DNA of 64,000 nucleotides from Sphagnum magellanicum (taxonomy: Eukaryota; Streptophyta; Sphagnopsida; Sphagnales; Sphagnaceae), in contig CM038921.1 of the NCBI GenBank assembly GCA_021904315.1, positions 9,392,146-9,456,145 of the forward strand. Direction: 5' to 3'. The first letter of the stretch is position 1; every line of letters begins with the position of its first letter. The notes under the pieces were generated by a model, which did no database searches, was not told where the DNA came from, and saw only the letters and a program-made list of their open reading frames with translations. Positions 48,480 through 60,689 of this stretch are shown here, piece after piece. The translations under genes were made by a program, and so were the position numbers.

Positions 48480-48870
48480 AAAATTTCCCTTTCTCCCACC
48501 TAAACCGAAAAGAGAAAAAATGTTGGCCCCTTAAGTGCATGTTGAGCCTTTACAACGAGTTCCCTTTATGTTCTCATAATGTTCCCTATGAGTTCCCAAT
48601 ATGTTCCCCAAGTTCTTAATGTGTTGCCCAAGACATCCCCAATAGCACCTCGCCTTTGTCCATATGTTTTAGCAAAATGTTGTCCTCCTTTCACCTACCT
48701 AGGTGGGTCAAAGGGGAGGAACTCCATACTTCAAAATAGGACATTTTATTTTGGGGAGCCTGCATAGTTTGAGTTGTTTTTGTTGTGAATGACTAGTCAG
48801 ATTGGCCCATTGCCAAAAAAACCAAACTGTGGAGGTACCCCATTTAATTACAACAAATCACAAGTTTGTT
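48480..48870 (+). repeat. Family A repeat, rearranged copy 2
   Basis: The first part (48480-48545, CCTTTCTCCCACC and AAGTGCATGTTGAGCC) reads in reverse family orientation. The rest (48555-48850, GTTCCCTTTATGTTCTCATA, a CAATAGCACCTCGCCTTTG block and a terminal GTACCCCATTTAATTA) reads forward. This is a junction of two oppositely oriented pieces. The VFP-rich short ORF is incidental. Confidence 0.6.
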
Positions 48871-48924
48871 TTAGATGACCCAACCCACTTACTACTTGTG
48901 ATATATAAGATGTAGAAAAAGTGG

Positions 48925-49150
48925 TGATCATCCCCATAAAGATTTAGCCAAAGCTATCTATAACCAAATATGAAATACAAAATTTTAATCATCATTTTGT
49001 ATTTTGGCTACACAATTTTAAATATAGAGATTTGGCGACTTTTGTTTTAAACATCTTACTATGGCGACTAAAAACCTCCAAATTAATTAATATTTGAATT
49101 TAAAACTTTCAAATTCATTTTTTGGGAGAATTTTGCCAATTAAAAAAGGC
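48925..49150 (+). repeat. Family B repeat copy
   Basis: GATCATCCCCATAAAGATTT, TAGCCAAAGCTATCTATAAC, ATATGAAATACAAAATTTTA, TTTGGCTACACAATTTT and GATTTGGCGACTTTTG follow in the order of the other copies. It lies next to a family A copy, as happens repeatedly in this part of the window. Confidence 0.65.
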
Positions 49151-49412
49151 TGATTGGGAATCAAAATCCCTCTATCGATCTAAACATTTAGAACACTTAG
49201 AAAAAAAGTTTAACTAATTTTGTGGTTTTGACCATGGTGCCAGTGGTGTGGAGTTGTTTCACCCAAGGCCCCCAATACCCCACCAATAAAGATATGAGTA
49301 CTTAAAGAGCTCATTACAAATATTAAAAAGGGGACCTTGCATTGCACAACTTTCAATTCTTGACCAAAAAACAACTAGTCCAACATCCCCATGCAAATAA
49401 ATATAGGTTGTT

Positions 49413-49763
49413 TGCCTTGCCTTGGTAGAGGATAGTGGCTTAGATAGTTTGTTGCCAAGGCAAGGATATTGTGTTTAGATTCATTATAGAGTATAGTAGT
49501 TTAAGGGATTTTGCCCCCTAGGTAATAATAGGTCTATTTATTTTTTACATGAGGATTTTTGAAAGATGATATTTGGCTTCTGTTGACACTTGAGATTAGT
49601 TATAGAGTTATAATATTTTGAAGGATTTTGGTTTCTTTTAGAGGATTTTTTGAAGATTATTTTTTTGCATGGTGAAATATTTGAATTTTCAATATTTTTT
49701 GCTTTGCATTAAGATACTTCTTAATGTAAATGGCAAGGCCACAATGTGACACATCCCTTGTTA
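49413..49763 (-). mobile_element. Family F repeat, copy 2 (inverted relative to 5.7 kb)
   Basis: The text TTGCCAAGGCAAGGATATTG, TTAGATTCATTATAGAGTAT, CCCTAGGTAATAATAGGTC and TTTTGGTTTCTTTTAGAGGA is the reverse complement of copy 1 over about 300 bp. This copy has about 25 extra bases near its left end. It ends with GGCAAGGCC and is followed by TGTGACACATCCCTTGTT, as is copy 1 in reverse. Confidence 0.8.
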
Positions 49764-50544
49764 TAAGATGGCGATGATTTTATACCCTTTCCAAGGGGCA
49801 TGGGAGTTTTGAGGACATATGGATGGATGGGGGACTCAGGAGTAGCGTATTTTCTTCAAGTGTGAAATTTTGCAAATATTTGAAATTTGAAAATGTTGTA
49901 CAACACCCTATCAAAAGATTTTATGAAATTATTGGAAAAATTCGCAAAAGAAATTGAGGAAATAGGTTGAGTTTACCACATCCTAAAGGTAGCTAAAACA
50001 TAGCGGGATTTTAAACAAAAGTTAGCTTTTTGTCAGTCTTATAGCCAAACTAGGCTAAATCCTCTTGTTGATGGTTGCCAATGTGACTAATGGACTCTGT
50101 GGTCCCAAACGGACGTAAAATTGTATACAGTAAAACAGTAACAGACTACATCACAAAATTGAAAAAAAAGAAAAGCTAAATAATAGGTTTTTTTAAGGAT
50201 TTATTGGTTAAAGCCAAAGTGGCTATCATTCAAAAAAATGTGTAGAAAAAAATGGCTACCATCCTTAAGAAGATTTAGCCAAATTTGGCTGTAATACAGA
50301 TATGAAGTACACATTTTTAATCACCTTCTGTTTTTTTGGCTATTCAGTGAACACTAATTATAGAAATTTGATGATTTTATACTAATTTTTTCCCCACATG
50401 TATGGCAGTTCAAAAGTTCGAAAATCATTTTTAAGTATCTATTTTACTTATTCTTTTCTTCTCTTCCTATGCCCTCAAGGTAAGTACCAATGTTTTTATT
50501 TCTTTTTTCATGTTTTCCAATTTCTCTCCTTCCCCAAGAAGCAC
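49764..50544. repeat. Two family B copies, one reversed (49980-50100) and one forward (50210-50430)
   Basis: Reverse piece: GTCAGTCTTATAGCCAAACT followed by AGGCTAAATCCTCTTG. Forward piece: TTAAGAAGATTTAGCCAAAT, TTGGCTGTAATACAGATATG and TTTTTTTGGCTATTCAGTGA. Together they form a loose inverted pair with about 100 bp between them. No gene is seen in the rest. Confidence 0.6.
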
Positions 50545-51015
50545 CATTAGCCCAGGCCAAAAATGGCGATGAACAGTTTTTGGAATAGAAAATTCATGTA
50601 GCCAATGAGAAGGCTTGGCATGCACTCATGATGGACCTTGCTTTTTCATTTTGGGGATGGGCTGGGGGCCCAGGCAGTTATTTTTTCCCCTTGTTCCTTG
50701 TGTGTTCCCAGCATGTTCCCATCAAGTTCCCTTAAGGTTCCTCAAGTTGTTCCCTAAGGCGTTCTCAATACCACCTCAATTTTATACCATATGGTTTGCC
50801 CAAAGTTCAACTGTCATATATATAAACTGGAAGGTAGGCTGTTGGGGAATATGATTATTTATATTTTGCAACTAGGGGTCCAAAAAGGTGCTTCCATTGG
50901 GGAGAGCTCAGTGTTCCAAAAGAATTGCTAATGGGCCATTGAATGTGGCTCTTTCAAAAATAAATAAATTATGAACACACCCATGAACCCCATGAACTAA
51001 TTAATATGAATAAAA
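50545..51015 (+). mobile_element. Family A repeat, copy 3 (one arm of an inverted pair)
   Basis: Landmarks in order: GCCCAGGCCAAAAATGGCGA, CCAATGAGAAGGCTTGGCAT, GCACTCATGATGGACC, a G-rich block, GTTCCC phrases 50690-50755, GTTTGCCCAAAGTTCAACTG, AATGTGGCTCTTTCAAAAAT and a terminal AAGTACCCCCA. The reverse complement of all of these, in reverse order, is at 52665-53150. Confidence 0.75.
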
Positions 51016-51500
51016 ATAAGTACCCCCAGTTTATAATGGGGGTATTAGCTAAATAGTTGTTCATGTTTTTAGGTGGGGGTATTAGTCAAGGCCAAAATAA
51101 GTGATTAACACTTTTGCAAAGAAAAGATTCATACAACAAATTGAAAGGCTAAACATGCATTCAAGTGTCCCATTTTTGTTTATTTTGGGGTTGGGGTGAG
51201 GGGATTTCATGTTTTTCCTTCTTCCCAATGAGTTTCTGCATGTTCACATGGGTTCTTCATTATATTTGCCATGATGTTCTTTCATGTGTTCCTTGAAGTA
51301 GCTCACTTTATCCCATGTGGATTGCCCAAATTCCTCCCTTGCTATGTAGATAAAGCGGAAGATTAAGTTCACAAAATTAGATTTGTTAATTTTGGGAGGT
51401 TCATGGTGTGTGTGTGTGTGTGTGTGTGGATTTTATTATGTACCAATCAAAGTGGGTCTTTTAGGGAAAGAAAACACATACCTTGGGTGGCCACATGAAC
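51016..51500 (+). repeat. Family A repeat, copy 4, with a GT microsatellite
   Basis: It begins TGGGGGTATTAG (51037), has AGGCCAAAATAAGTGATTAA near 51090, GAAAGGCTAAACATGCATTC, a TTTGGGGTTGGGG block, TTCCC/TTCTT phrases and a GATTGCCCAAATTCC block near 51320. A (GT)12 run lies at 51406-51429. The TGGGGGTAYTA word at this end and AAGTACCCCCA at the end of copy 3 are inverted, as in terminal repeats. Confidence 0.6.
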
Positions 51501-52664
51501 TATTTAAATTTTACATGAAGAGTTTGCAACTAAACCACCTTAACATTAAAAAAATGTCACAACTAGCATTATTGCACCCACGACTCATGTTTGACAATTT
51601 TTGTTGAAACAATTTGTTTTTTGAAAAAAAGGGACCCAATAGCCCCTCTTTAAATATTTCAAAAATTTAAAATTGGTCTTCTAACATGCTAAGTCCACTA
51701 ATGAGTCTCAAAACTATTTTGTGTTTTTTGAACTTCGTTCAATTGCTTTTAAATTTGCCCCCCGCCCAACTAACCCACTAAAGAATAAAAAATTGTTGAA
51801 CATGAGTTGTAATTAGGCTATCATAATTTTTAACAAACATTAACCTACTTAGTTTTATATCAATTTGTGTAGACCATGATGGTGAGTGGCAAGTAACATT
51901 AATGTTGTTTAACATTTAGTTGATTTTTTATTTTTTGAGGCTTTAGCTAGCATCAATATCAAAGAATTGAATTTATTTTTCTTATAATATTAATTGTTCG
52001 TTAACATTGGGTTAGCACCAATGCCATGTTATCCCCCACTTAGGATATATTGTTACTTAACATTGTAGGTGTGGAGTATGCACTAGTGTCCAATTTGAAT
52101 CTCCTTAACATTAGGCTAAGGTTGAACTTAACACTAGGTGTGGCCCCAACTTAAAAATCTCTTAGGGGCATACTGAAGAAAAGAATTGCAACAGTCCTTT
52201 TGTATCAACTGCATTTAAGAGAAGTTTTTGACTTAACATCGAGGTCTTGAAAGGTCACAACTCACTAACCCCCAAAAATTCAGCCTGGTTGCTTAACTTT
52301 GTAGTTCCAAAGGAATCCAAGGTTCAATTTGGTCCAAAACCGGGTGAGATTCAAAAAGAACCTGCAAAAAGGTACATTAGCCTTCAACGAGGTGTTAAAC
52401 TCAGAATACAGTACCACTTATTGTGCCAAACTAAGTTTCATCCGGTTTTGACCCATCTTTCTTTTTTCCCGAGCGCTTCCACCGATGTTACATATATTTT
52501 CACTCCTCCTAAATGTACAACTGCTATAAATAGCTCGAACCTTGTGCATTAAATGTTGATCCTGCCCCTCCCTTCCTCCTCAAAAAGGAAAAAACAAAAT
52601 CCCTCTCCCCTCACCCGTCTCAAAAAGAAAAAAATTGGACCCTACCTAAAATGATTCATATTAA
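51501..52664. other. Spacer with a TTAACATT-rich block, no gene
   Basis: The segment 51880-52170 is rich in TTAACATT and shares words with the MITE at 16.09 kb (GCACTAGTGTCC, AGTATGCAC), but its ends could not be paired. The 101-codon ORF at 52247-52552 plus has no recognised domain. Confidence 0.4.
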
Positions 52665-53150
52665 TTAGTTCAAGGGTGTGCTCATAAATTTTTTTTTAAT
52701 TTTTGAAAGAGCCATATTCATTGGCCCATCAACACTTTTTTTTGGAACATTGAAGCACTCCCCAATGGAAGCACCTTTTTGGACCCCAATTGCAAAATAG
52801 AAACAAATGCATTCCATTATAATGAACCTTTTCAGTTTATGTACATGAAAGTCAAACTTTGGGCAACCCATATGGGATAAAATTGAAGTGCTATTGAGAA
52901 CATCTTAAGGAACAACTTGGGAACTTGAGGAACCTCAAGTAAACATGTTGAAAACGTGTTGGGAACACATTGGGAACAAGGAAGAAAAACAAAAAAATAA
53001 TTCCCCCCACCCCACACCCAAATGGAAAAAATAGGGCCCATCATGAGTGCATGTTAAGCCTTCCCATTGGTTGCGTGAGGTTTCTATTTTCAAAATTATT
53101 GGTCACCATTTTGGTCGGGGCTAAGAGTACGGACAAAATTTATAATACCC
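52665..53150 (-). mobile_element. Family A repeat, copy 5 (second arm of the inverted pair)
   Basis: Reverse-complemented, it reads ATGGGCCAATGAATATGGCT, GTTTGACTTTCATGTACATA, GTTCCC phrases, GGCCCTATTTTTTCC, AAGGCTTAACATGCACTCAT and CCAAAATGGTGACCAATAAT. These are the landmarks of copy 3 at 50.55-51.02 kb. The two arms are separated by about 1.65 kb. Confidence 0.75.
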
Positions 53151-54839
53151 CAATTATGAACTAGGGTACTTATTTGCAAAGAACACCCTACCTATTCAAC
53201 TGGGGTTACTTATTCCAAATTCTAATAATTGGTAATAGGGGTTTGTATCATGGGGAGCCCCAACACTTTGGGCTTTTTCTTTTGCCCCCAACCCCCATCT
53301 CTTAGTACTATCCCTTGTTGGGTCCCAATTGGAGGGTTTTTTTTTCCAACCAATTTTATGATATGGAAAAATTGGAAAATTCCCCCCCTAAAAGATTAAC
53401 AAACTGACTTGAACTTACACAAGACAAATAGAAATTTCCAAAAACTTTTGATGCAAATCTTTTTTTGCATTGTGTGGAAAAGAATTGGTCCCAATGGGGG
53501 GAGAGGGGCAAGGGTTGAGTTTGTTTTCTTCATGGTGTTACTTCTCTTTGTAACTTGAAATAATATTTTTTGTTTAAGAGACACATGATTATTGTGATGA
53601 TTTGAATCAAGATAACTTGAATAATTGTCAAGTACCTGAAGTGCTTGTCGTATTGTTCCTGATTCAATTATGCATATATTTTTTAAAACATTGTAATTTT
53701 ATAAATGTTTCAATAAGAACAATAATCGAGGCCAAACTAGTGATATGTTTTTATTGATGTGTCATGAATTTTAAAACTGTCTTTCCTTGACTCGCCCTGC
53801 TCATTTCATTTACATGATTTAGATTATGGTGGCTATTCAATTTGATGATCAAACTCATAATGTGTGATTATGCAAAATTGATATTTGTGAGAATTTTTAT
53901 GATATATGTAGGTATGATGTATTCTTGTTTATTCCATATTGATTATAGATTGGAAGCATCCCATTGCTCCCTTCTATTCTTCACATTAAAGTATACTTTA
54001 AAAAATCCCAAATTTTCAACAAAATGCGTCCAAGTACAAGATATCACACTAAAAAAAAAAAGTGCCAAAATGGCAAACATTGGGTTTTTTCCCAACATTG
54101 TGAAATATGTGTGTTGACAACCATTCAAAAGAAGGCACAACTCAAATCTAGTTATAGATAACAGATGAAAGTACCAATCTTCAAGAATCCTCTTACATGC
54201 TCTAACCCATTGTTTCCATGTGGTGACATTCCTCCCAAGATGAGAAATTCCACCAACAAACAAGCCAGTGGCTCCTGGGTGGATACATGTATTTTAATAT
54301 AGTAACCCAATAATGGCATATACAACACATGACCATTAGACAAAAATATTTCATGTGGGTTTAGCTCAAGGAGTTTGTCTCATGGATTTCAAATTTGCAA
54401 TATATTAAAAAAATTAGATATTTTTCAGAGAAAAAGAAAATTTGGTTGAATTTACATTAAATACTAAATACACCCAAAATCCTCATGAAAATAACTTTAA
54501 AACACAACAAAATTTGGGCACCTATTAAAACAAATGGATGCCCAAATGAATGGGATCAATGTTATTTGGTCATCCATACAAAAGTTGGTTGAATTTACAC
54601 TAAATACTAAATACACCAGAAATCCTCATGAAAATATTTTTTAAATATAGCAAAATCCAGGGTTTAGGGTTTAGGGCATCCATTAAAACAACGTGCCTAA
54701 GAGGAGATTGTGGTAACTAAGTACCCTCGATTGATTGATTAGAGATGCATTGTGGGGATCTTGCTAGAATTCCAACTTGAACAAATACAATTTAGTTAGT
54801 GCTCATAATATACACCCATGCTTTTAGAATGGGTTATTA
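53151..54839. other. Spacer, no gene; short telomere-like motif
   Basis: GGGTTTAGGGTTTAGGG lies at 54659-54675. Overlapping ORFs on both strands near 53842-54343 show no domain. Two direct repeats, AAATTTGGTTGAATTTACAT near 54438 and AAAGTTGGTTGAATTTACAC near 54582, each followed by TAAATACTAAATACACC and AAATCCTCATGAAAATA, mark a duplicated block of about 60 bp. Confidence 0.4.
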
Positions 54840-55290
54840 GCTGAGTAAAAACAAAAAATGACCAACATATTTGAAAATAAAGATCACATGCACGAACAAG
54901 AAGGTGCATCATGCACTCCAAGGGCTTCAGCTTTTCTTTTGGGATGGGGGCTGCTAGAGGAACTTTTCATTTTTCCCTTTGTTCCCAATGTGTTCCCACT
55001 TTGTTCCCACCAAGTTCTCAATGAGTTCACAATAGGCTCAGTTTATGTTGATCCACGCTCCCAACATGTTCCCCAATGTGTTTCCAATAGCACCTCACTT
55101 TTATCCCATATGCTTTGGCAAATATTGTCATCCTTTCCCCTCTATCAGTGGGCCAAAGGAGAAGACCTTTAAAATACTTCAAAATAGAATCATTAGATTT
55201 TGGGGAGTCTCCATAGTTTTAGAAGTTTTTGGTGATGGGCCAATCAAACCGGCTTCTTGTCAAAAAAAGAAAAAACTTGGGATGCACCCC
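54840..55290 (+). repeat. Family A repeat, copy 6
   Basis: Landmarks: GGGTTATTAGCTGAGTAAAA, AATGACCAACATATTTGAAA, CATGCACTCCAAGGGCTTC, GTTCCCAATGTGTTCCCAC, a CCAATAGCACCTCACTTTTA block and a terminal GATGCACCCCATCTAATTAA. The ORFs rich in VFP and CSH are shadows of the GTTCCC phrase. Confidence 0.7.
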
Positions 55291-56010
55291 ATCTAATTAA
55301 TGCGAAGCATAATATACCACATTGTACTACATAATAAGTACCTGATGCTTACAATGGTATAATTAGTCCATGTTGGTGACCAACAATTTTGGGAAATAAA
55401 TTTTTTGTGTCCCCAATGGAAAGATTCAACATTTAATCTTATACATGTTTTTTTCCTTTTGGGGTTTGAAAGGGGTGGGGGAGAGGGAATTTTCCTTGTT
55501 TTTTTATGTGTTCCCATCAATGTTCCCACTATCATCTTTTTTTTTTTTCTAGATTGTTTGGCCATGGTCCAACTTCCATTTACATAGGTTGTGGGGTAGG
55601 GGGGTAAGGAAGCATGACAAAATAATGTTTTTTTATTTTGGGGATGCAACCATATTTAGGTTTCTATGTTGGGGAGTGCCCCCATGCTCCAAAAAATTAC
55701 TCATTGGCTAATCAAATGTTTCCTTACGGGGAAAAAGAAAAGTAGGTGCATCCTCATATTAATTAATTGTGCATGTTTAGCCATTTCATGGATTGCATGC
55801 AAATTTTGTTCCTAGATCATGTTTTCACCACTTTTTCACTTGGGCTATTACCCTCCTTACAAAGCACACCATACCTATTAGACTTTCAATTCGTTTAAGG
55901 TGGGGAATGGAACAAGATGGGAAGCCACTGGGAACTTCATTGGAACATAGTGGGCACACATTGAGAACATGAGAAAATGAGAATCCCTTTCTTTGCTAAC
56001 CCTACTCAAG
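55291..56010. repeat. Family A copies 7 (plus, 55360-55760) and 8 (minus fragment, 55840-56010)
   Basis: Copy 7: GTCCATGTTGGTGACCAACA, AATTTTGGGAAATAAATTTT, a GGGGTGGGGGAGAGGGAATT block, GTTCCCATCAATGTTCCCAC, then ATTACTCATTGGCTAATCAA. Copy 8: TGGGCTATTACCCTCC, then AACTTCATTGGAACATAGTG and GGGCACACATTGAGAACAT, which is the GTTCCC block reversed. Confidence 0.6.
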
Positions 56011-58300
56011 AGTCCACACTATAGTTGGAAATAAAAAAGTAATGGAAGCATATGTCATTTTCCCATATGTGTTACACATTTTTGGCTTGTTTTTGGGTTG
56101 TGGCATGGGTGGCAATGATCCCATAAGAAATTTAGCATGGGTGATGTTTGACAGAAGATTTTCACTTTAATGACAATAAGTTTCTAAGAAATTATCAAAA
56201 TAAGAAAAAAAAAAAAAAAAAACCCCCAAACAACAAAAATTTGGTGAAAAATGTTCTTTTAACTAGATTCAAATTGGCTCCCTTAACTTCAAACAAAAGC
56301 AATGTGTGGCAAATTGGACCTCTTGTTATATTGGTTGCACCTTCTGAACGAAGGGCGAAATTTGGCACCAATTTGCTAAAAGAAAAAACAATTTTCCAGA
56401 GGAACAAATACAATGGGAACATAGCCTTAAAAGTACAAGTAAAAATACTAGTAAAGAAAATGAAAGTAAAGTAATTTAACTTGATCACTGAACTCATACT
56501 CACATACAACCTTTTTTTATTGGCAAAATATTGCCAAAAAAAGAAATTAAAAAAAAAGTGGAATTGTGTATTTTTAAGGTTTCAATTGCCAAAAATGACT
56601 CCCAAAAAAATTGTGAGCTTTCTCCAAATGGTTCTTAGTCAATAGGCAAAAATAGAAGGATGATTAAAGATTTGTGCTTTAGATATGGTATATAGCTAGT
56701 TTTGGGTACATTTTCATGGGGAATATTGTCATATTTTCTACATGTTCCTATCAGTAGTTTTTTGGGGGTGTAATTTCACCAAATTTCAACATAAAAAATA
56801 TGATTTCCCATGGAAAAAATTGCCCAAATTTGTCAAATTTCAAAGGAAAAAAAATCCTCAATCGCTAGATTCTATATTAAGTTCTAGTAGGTAGCCAAGA
56901 ATGTAAATAGATTCTTTCTTTTTTTTGTTATTTACATATCAAGTATGTAGCCAAATCTAATTAAATCATCTTATGAATGATCCTCACTTCAACTAAATCA
57001 CAAAATTGAAAAAGAAAAAAAAACCATGGTTCCTATGACAATTGTCACTTTCGCTTTTAAAAAACCTTTAGAAAAAAATTCCTCATTTGATATGAGCCCA
57101 CTTCACGATGTATTACATTCAATTATGTATTGATGGCCACCAGAGTACCATATTCTCTCAGCAAGCTTTGGGTTCCATCGCAAAATACCCCTTTGTACTA
57201 AACATGGAAGCAACGTAAACGCACGGTAGATTATATATCATAATGTCATAATCACCTCCCACTCCCTCCCCCTTTTCACTGGATTAAACCCCACGTCCTT
57301 TTAGGCCCTCTATCACAAGCATGCAAAATTAATTCTGTCAAGGTGATTTCATATATGTTTGCGGCATTTGGGAACTAGTCTGGAGAATAATATGATAATT
57401 AATTTTGTTTATAAGTTACTTTTTATAAAAACCTTATGAAGCAAGTTAGTTTCTTTTACTGGTTTTTGTGAAGTAATAAAAATGACAATAATCTAGAAAA
57501 TAATTTAGCTAAATTTTGTTACATACAAGATTTGAAAGTGGAAAAACAAAATCCTTCTTCATTCTTGGCTACCTATGGAAACTCATCATGAAAATATGGC
57601 AATTTGGAATGCTCTTCTTTCAAATTTTGCAAATTTGGGCCATTTTTTCCATGAAAAAACTTTTGAATATCCTAAAATTAAGTTTTTCAAATCAAAATTT
57701 GGCAAAATTAGCCAATAAAATAAACATTGTTATGAAGTGGTACAAGGTGCATTTCAAGAAGATGAATAGTATTGTCCTCAATTAATAAATTGAAAACCTA
57801 GACATTATTGGAAATTAGATTATATTACTCTCAACTTCCAAAGATCTTCCCAAGTTACTTGAACCCTAACAACTTACTAAGTGTTTAAACATGAAACCAT
57901 TTGCCCAAACTCAAAAAAAGGAATCTGCACAACCAATGGAATCATATTTAATTAATGTTTTTATTACCATGGTCAGGTAATTTTTACCATTGTGCAATGT
58001 TTTTTCAAGGTTTTCTTTACATAGCCAAAATTATAATCATCCATAGGAACACGTAGAAAAGATGGTTACCTTCCTTAAAATGTAGCCAAATTTGGTTATA
58101 GACCAAATATGAAGCACCAATCTTTAATCATCCTTTATATTTTTGGCTTTTGGCTAAAAACCAAGTGAAGAATTATGGGGTGATTGTTTTGTTTTTTTCT
58201 TGGGTCATTTTTGGCAATTGAAACCTTCAAAATGCACATCATTTTCAACTTTTTAATTTTCTATTTCATTTTTGGCAATATTTTGCTAGTAAAAAAAGAA
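56011..58300. repeat. Mosaic of family B copies (minus near 56890-57010; plus at 57480-57720 and 58010-58290)
   Basis: Minus piece: GTAGGTAGCCAAGAATGTAA and GTATGTAGCCAAATCTAATT. Plus pieces: AAAATAATTTAGCTAAATTT with CTTGGCTACCTATGGAAACT, and AAAATGTAGCCAAATTTGGT with ATATTTTTGGCTTTTGGCTA. A poly-A run of about 18 lies at 56204-56221. Lysine-rich and phenylalanine-rich ORFs here (56148-56509) are composition artefacts. No gene is seen. Confidence 0.6.
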
Positions 58301-58879
58301 TGTTAGGGAAATTTTTTTTGATGTAAATTGTTTTCAAGTTCAACCTTTTTTTGGTGGAAGGAAGGTGGAGGGATGAGGCATACCATGGTGGTTTGTTTTG
58401 GTTGGCTATATGGAGTCAAAACTATATATTATCAATTAAAATGTTAAAATAAAGTGCTTGTGCAAGATTTTGAAAAGCCATAATTTGATCAATTGTTGGG
58501 AAAACACTGAAATCCTATATATGGTCCAAACATAGCCAAAAATAAATGAAAATGTTTTTAAAAAATTACTATCATACTTAGCTTGTAAGCAAATTTTGCT
58601 AAATATTTCATGTGGATTGTCACCAATTTGGTTATTTCACACAAGAATGTTTATTACTACAAATTAAAAATGCCTATTAAATATAAACTCAAGCACCCAA
58701 TGTGGCTTGGGGGGGGGGAAGGGGAATAAAGAAAAACTTTATTTTACTTTTAAAATGATTTGATACAAGGTAAAACCATAAAACAACACAAACATTAAAT
58801 TGAACCCAAAAGATTTGATTTGAACATTCTCTTTTTTCAAGTTCTTCCCAAAACTTTTTAAACTCCTAAGTCCTTAGGA
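58301..58879. other. AT-rich spacer, no gene
   Basis: It contains T and A runs and a G9 run near 58709-58717. Nothing else could be recognised. Confidence 0.45.
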
Positions 58880-60620
58880 TTTCCCATGCAACATGTCGCA
58901 ACCCTAACCTTGGGCCCATGACTAAAACAAAGGATTGCAAAGGTCGGGCCAAGAGTGAAGCTCGGGAATCACATTTCATGTTCCTAAGAGTGTAAAAAAG
59001 TGTGAAAGAATGAACCCCACATTCTCAAATGAACTCCCATTTAGGGAGTTGAAGTCCCAATGAAGTTTTAAATTTTTAAAGGGCATTTTTAAGAGTCAAA
59101 ACTCACTGGATTGAAATGTTTATTATATTATTGGAAAGCTTTTGGAACGTAGATGCCTAAAATGAGCTTGCATGACCCATTTGGATACTTAAAACACCAG
59201 TTATGACCAAAAGAAAGGTCGGTAATCAAAGTGTCAATTTGACTCTCGACCACTAAAAGTCGAGAATCGCCTTGACTTATTTGTGTGCAGGTGGCATGCC
59301 AGATACTGTTGGAAAGTTCTTGACGAGAGCTAAATTTTTTTTTTAACCTAATCTCAATCGGAGGTATTCACACAAAGTTACGGGCCTTCAAAGTCACGAA
59401 AGTCCCAATTTTGGGAATTTCATGACTCCAACTTGGGAATCCCGAGATAAAATGACATTTGGCTATTAGCCCCATGGCTAGGCATATAGAATACTATAAG
59501 GGGGAAGGTGGTGGCTTCCCTCAAGTCCAGGCTGTGATGAATTTTATGGGTCCGTGTTTGTTCGTGGGTCATCCAGGCATCAAAAGTGCTCCAACTATGC
59601 ATTAATCAACTTGTTGTTTAGTTTATCTAGGTTCGTATGAATAATTGATTCACTTGTCATTCATTTTAATCCCCATCCTAGAGCTCCAGCACGCTCCTCT
59701 ACCCCCAAAATGTTGCGAGCCGTGGAGCATGATGCACCCTTAGGCTCCTTAATGGACTCAAATGTGAGTCCAAACTGAAAACAATGGAAGAGCAAAGAGT
59801 TGGGGCACACTCTTTGGCTCGTAACACTTTGAGAGGTAAAGGGGCGTGCTGGAGCTTCGAGATGGGACTAGGAAGAGTGACAAGCATCAACTACTCACAC
59901 GGACCTACACAAAACCAATAGAAGGTGGTTAATGCATAGTTGGAACACTTTTGGTGCTAGGATGAGCCACGAACAAATTGGACTCACAAGACTCACCACA
60001 GCCCGGACTTGGGGGAAACCACCACCTTCCCCTTTATAATATACTATGTGCTTCTCCACAAGACCCACATCCAAATGGTTTTTTTTGTCCCAGGACTCCC
60101 AAGTGGGAGTCCCGAAATTCCCAAAATTGGGATTCTCGTGACTTTGGGGCCCCATAATTTTATGTTCAAACCTTCGATTGAGACAAGGTCTAAAACAAAG
60201 TTGTAGCACTCGTCGAGAGCTTTCTGATGGTATGTCGCACGTCACATGCACGTAAGGAAATCGAATCAATTCCCGACATTTAGTGGTCGGGAGTCAAACT
60301 GTAAATTTGACTCTCGGCCCTTCTTTTGGCCATAACTTGTGTTTCAGATATCCAAATGGGTGATGCGAGCCCATCTTAAACATCTACGTTCCAATAGCTT
60401 TCCAATGGTATAAAAAACTCCTTGAGCCACTGGGTTTTGACCCTTGCAATCGCTTTCCTTCATTCATGGGCTTCCTTTTTGGCCCGCAACCTTGCAAACC
60501 CTTGCCTTGGTCGCAAGCCCAAGGCTAGGGTTATGACAGAACATGCCTTAATTCTTTATCCTTCCATTTTTTTCACCTTAGACTCACATTTGAGTCTATC
60601 AAGGAGCTTGGGAGTGCGTC
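58880..60620. mobile_element. Foldback-type element, locus 2 (two inverted copies, head to head)
   Basis: The right copy (59731-60620) looks complete. It starts GATGCACCCTTAGGCTCCTT and ends AAGGAGCTTGGGAGTGCGTC, inverted repeats that continue inward through ACTCAAATGTGAGTC-like text. The left copy (about 58890-59725) is the same element in the opposite orientation, cut off before its terminal repeat. Both match the halves of the element at 28.5-30.2 kb (CGCAACCCTA, CATTTCATG, GACTTCTTG-type landmarks), but the order is swapped. The terminal repeats meet in the middle here and lie outside at locus 1. The ORFs on either strand are incidental. Confidence 0.75.
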
Positions 60621-60689
60621 AAAAGGCCTTTAAAGAACTATGACAAATAACTAATCACAGTCAAAGGACAATTGAATAAGGTTGAACAT

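Noticed and set aside
48579-55296. Several ORFs sharing VFP and CSH strings as a protein family
   Set aside because: All are readings of the GTTCCC-rich core of repeat family A, in both orientations, with no common start or end.
56148-56509. ORFs on both strands around a poly-A run
   Set aside because: Composition artefact of A-rich DNA.
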